Source: Treponema sp. (GTDB lineage Bacteria; Spirochaetota; Spirochaetia; Treponematales; Breznakiellaceae). Taken from it: 6,733 nucleotides of DNA. This document shows positions 6,575-6,733 of the stretch, in pieces (the stretch's first letter is position 1; every line of letters begins with the position of its first letter). The stretch lies in assembly GCA_031275535.1 (NCBI GenBank), contig JAISOR010000023.1, positions 1-6,733 of the forward strand, given 5' to 3'. The position numbers and the translations under genes are program-made. The notes below the pieces were generated by a model, which saw only the letters and a list, made by a program, of their open reading frames with translations, ran no database searches and had not been told where the DNA came from.

Positions 6575-6657
6575 TAATCTCTTCAGCAAATTGGAAATTC
6601 AAGAAACTATTCGCAGTAAGGTCCGCTGCCCCGTTGCTCTGCGGCGGGATAGCTCTT
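6534..6657 (-). ncRNA. Structured operon leader of unknown class, possible cis-regulator
   Basis: The stretch between the predicted transcription start (about 6657) and the terminator U-run would form a terminated RNA of about 125 nt. Its 5' part can fold as CUAU/AUAG plus CGCAG/CUGCG around a loop of about 22 nt (6652-6607). Further on, UUUGCUG (near 6584-6590) is complementary to CAGCAAA in the 5' arm of the terminator, giving a possible antiterminator pairing of 7 bp. I do not recognise a T-box, TPP, FMN, SAM, cobalamin, glycine or cyclic-di-GMP consensus. It might be a protein-responsive leader (compare GlpP and glpD in Bacillus), a new riboswitch, or an independent small RNA. Confidence 0.5.
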
Positions 6658-6685
6658 ATTTAAAGAATACTATTATTAATAAGAG
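6653..6685. promoter_or_regulatory. Possible operator dyad around the -10 region
   Basis: CTCTTATT at 6653-6660 is the perfect reverse complement of AATAAGAG at 6678-6685, with 17 bp between. The two halves flank the -10 box and cover the spacer and the predicted start of transcription, a position suited to repressor binding. The region is AT-rich, so chance cannot be excluded. Confidence 0.35.
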
Positions 6686-6692
6686 ATTGCAA
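6664..6692 (-). promoter_or_regulatory. Sigma70-type promoter of the dehydrogenase operon
   Basis: On the minus strand, TTGCAA (6692-6687) and TATTCT (6669-6664) are separated by exactly 17 bp of AT-rich DNA. This predicts a start near 6657 and a leader of about 210 nt if the terminator is read through. No better promoter is visible between the terminator and the GTG. Confidence 0.6.
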
Positions 6693-6733
6693 GGGGGTTT
6701 TTGGGAATTTTTTGAGGTATTAAGCGAATGAAG

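Larger units (their letters stand above)
6469..6648. repeat. 13-bp inverted repeat bracketing the leader terminator
   Basis: CCCGCCGCAGAGC at 6469-6481 is the exact reverse complement of 6636-6648. In the minus-strand transcript the 5' part of the leader could pair over 13 bp with the segment just upstream of the Shine-Dalgarno, enclosing the terminator hairpin and the second copy of the dispersed repeat. Confidence 0.6.

Noticed and set aside
6711..6733. Possible start of a divergent plus-strand gene (GAGG then ATG at 6728)
   Set aside because: Only two codons are inside the window and the GAGG spacing is long, so no gene can be supported.

Overview
The window is GC-rich bacterial DNA with AT-rich promoter gaps. 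It holds four or five metabolic genes and no phage, transposase, CRISPR, tRNA or rRNA signal. Gene content (a GlpA/GlpO-like dehydrogenase, an NAD/FAD oxidoreductase and a DUF1667 protein in one operon, plus a B12-domain-type radical SAM protein) fits an anaerobe. A spirochaete of the Treponema type or a Firmicute is most likely. This lineage call is an inference from gene order and style, not from a marker gene.

Layout. Positions 1-159 (+) are the C-terminal tail of a gene entering from the left, probably a membrane protein. A DMT/EamA-family transporter follows on the minus strand (184-1122). The 519-bp gap 1123-1641 contains a fold-back inverted repeat (1140-1363), one copy of a 20-bp dispersed repeat, four tandem heptamers and a plausible promoter. 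These precede a radical SAM protein (1642-3381, +). Its stop is 9 bp from the stop of a convergent three-gene minus-strand operon. In transcription order the operon is a GlpA/GlpO-like FAD dehydrogenase with a C-terminal BFD-type [2Fe-2S] domain (4981-6447), an NAD/FAD oxidoreductase (3732-4991) and a DUF1667 cysteine protein (3391-3735). The genes overlap by 11 and 4 bp, so they are almost certainly cotranscribed and translationally coupled.

How the operon genes work together (family knowledge plus inference). The first enzyme would oxidise glycerol-3-phosphate or a similar hydroxy acid with FAD. Electrons could pass through its [2Fe-2S] domain to the flavin/NAD protein, with the small four-cysteine protein as a possible iron-sulphur partner. 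This resembles the GlpABC logic without a recognisable GlpC.

The most interesting non-coding signal is the region upstream of this operon (6448-6692). It has a sigma70-like promoter, a roughly 125-nt structured leader and a very strong intrinsic terminator (18-bp stem plus 8 U) placed before the first gene. About 80 nt follow the terminator, ending in a strong Shine-Dalgarno and a GTG start. The operon therefore looks controlled by attenuation or antitermination. I do not recognise the leader as a known riboswitch class.

Two unrelated proteins, the transporter and the radical SAM enzyme, carry Pro/Gly/Ala/Arg-rich low-complexity insertions between otherwise conserved segments. This hints at a genome-wide habit of GC-rich loop expansion.
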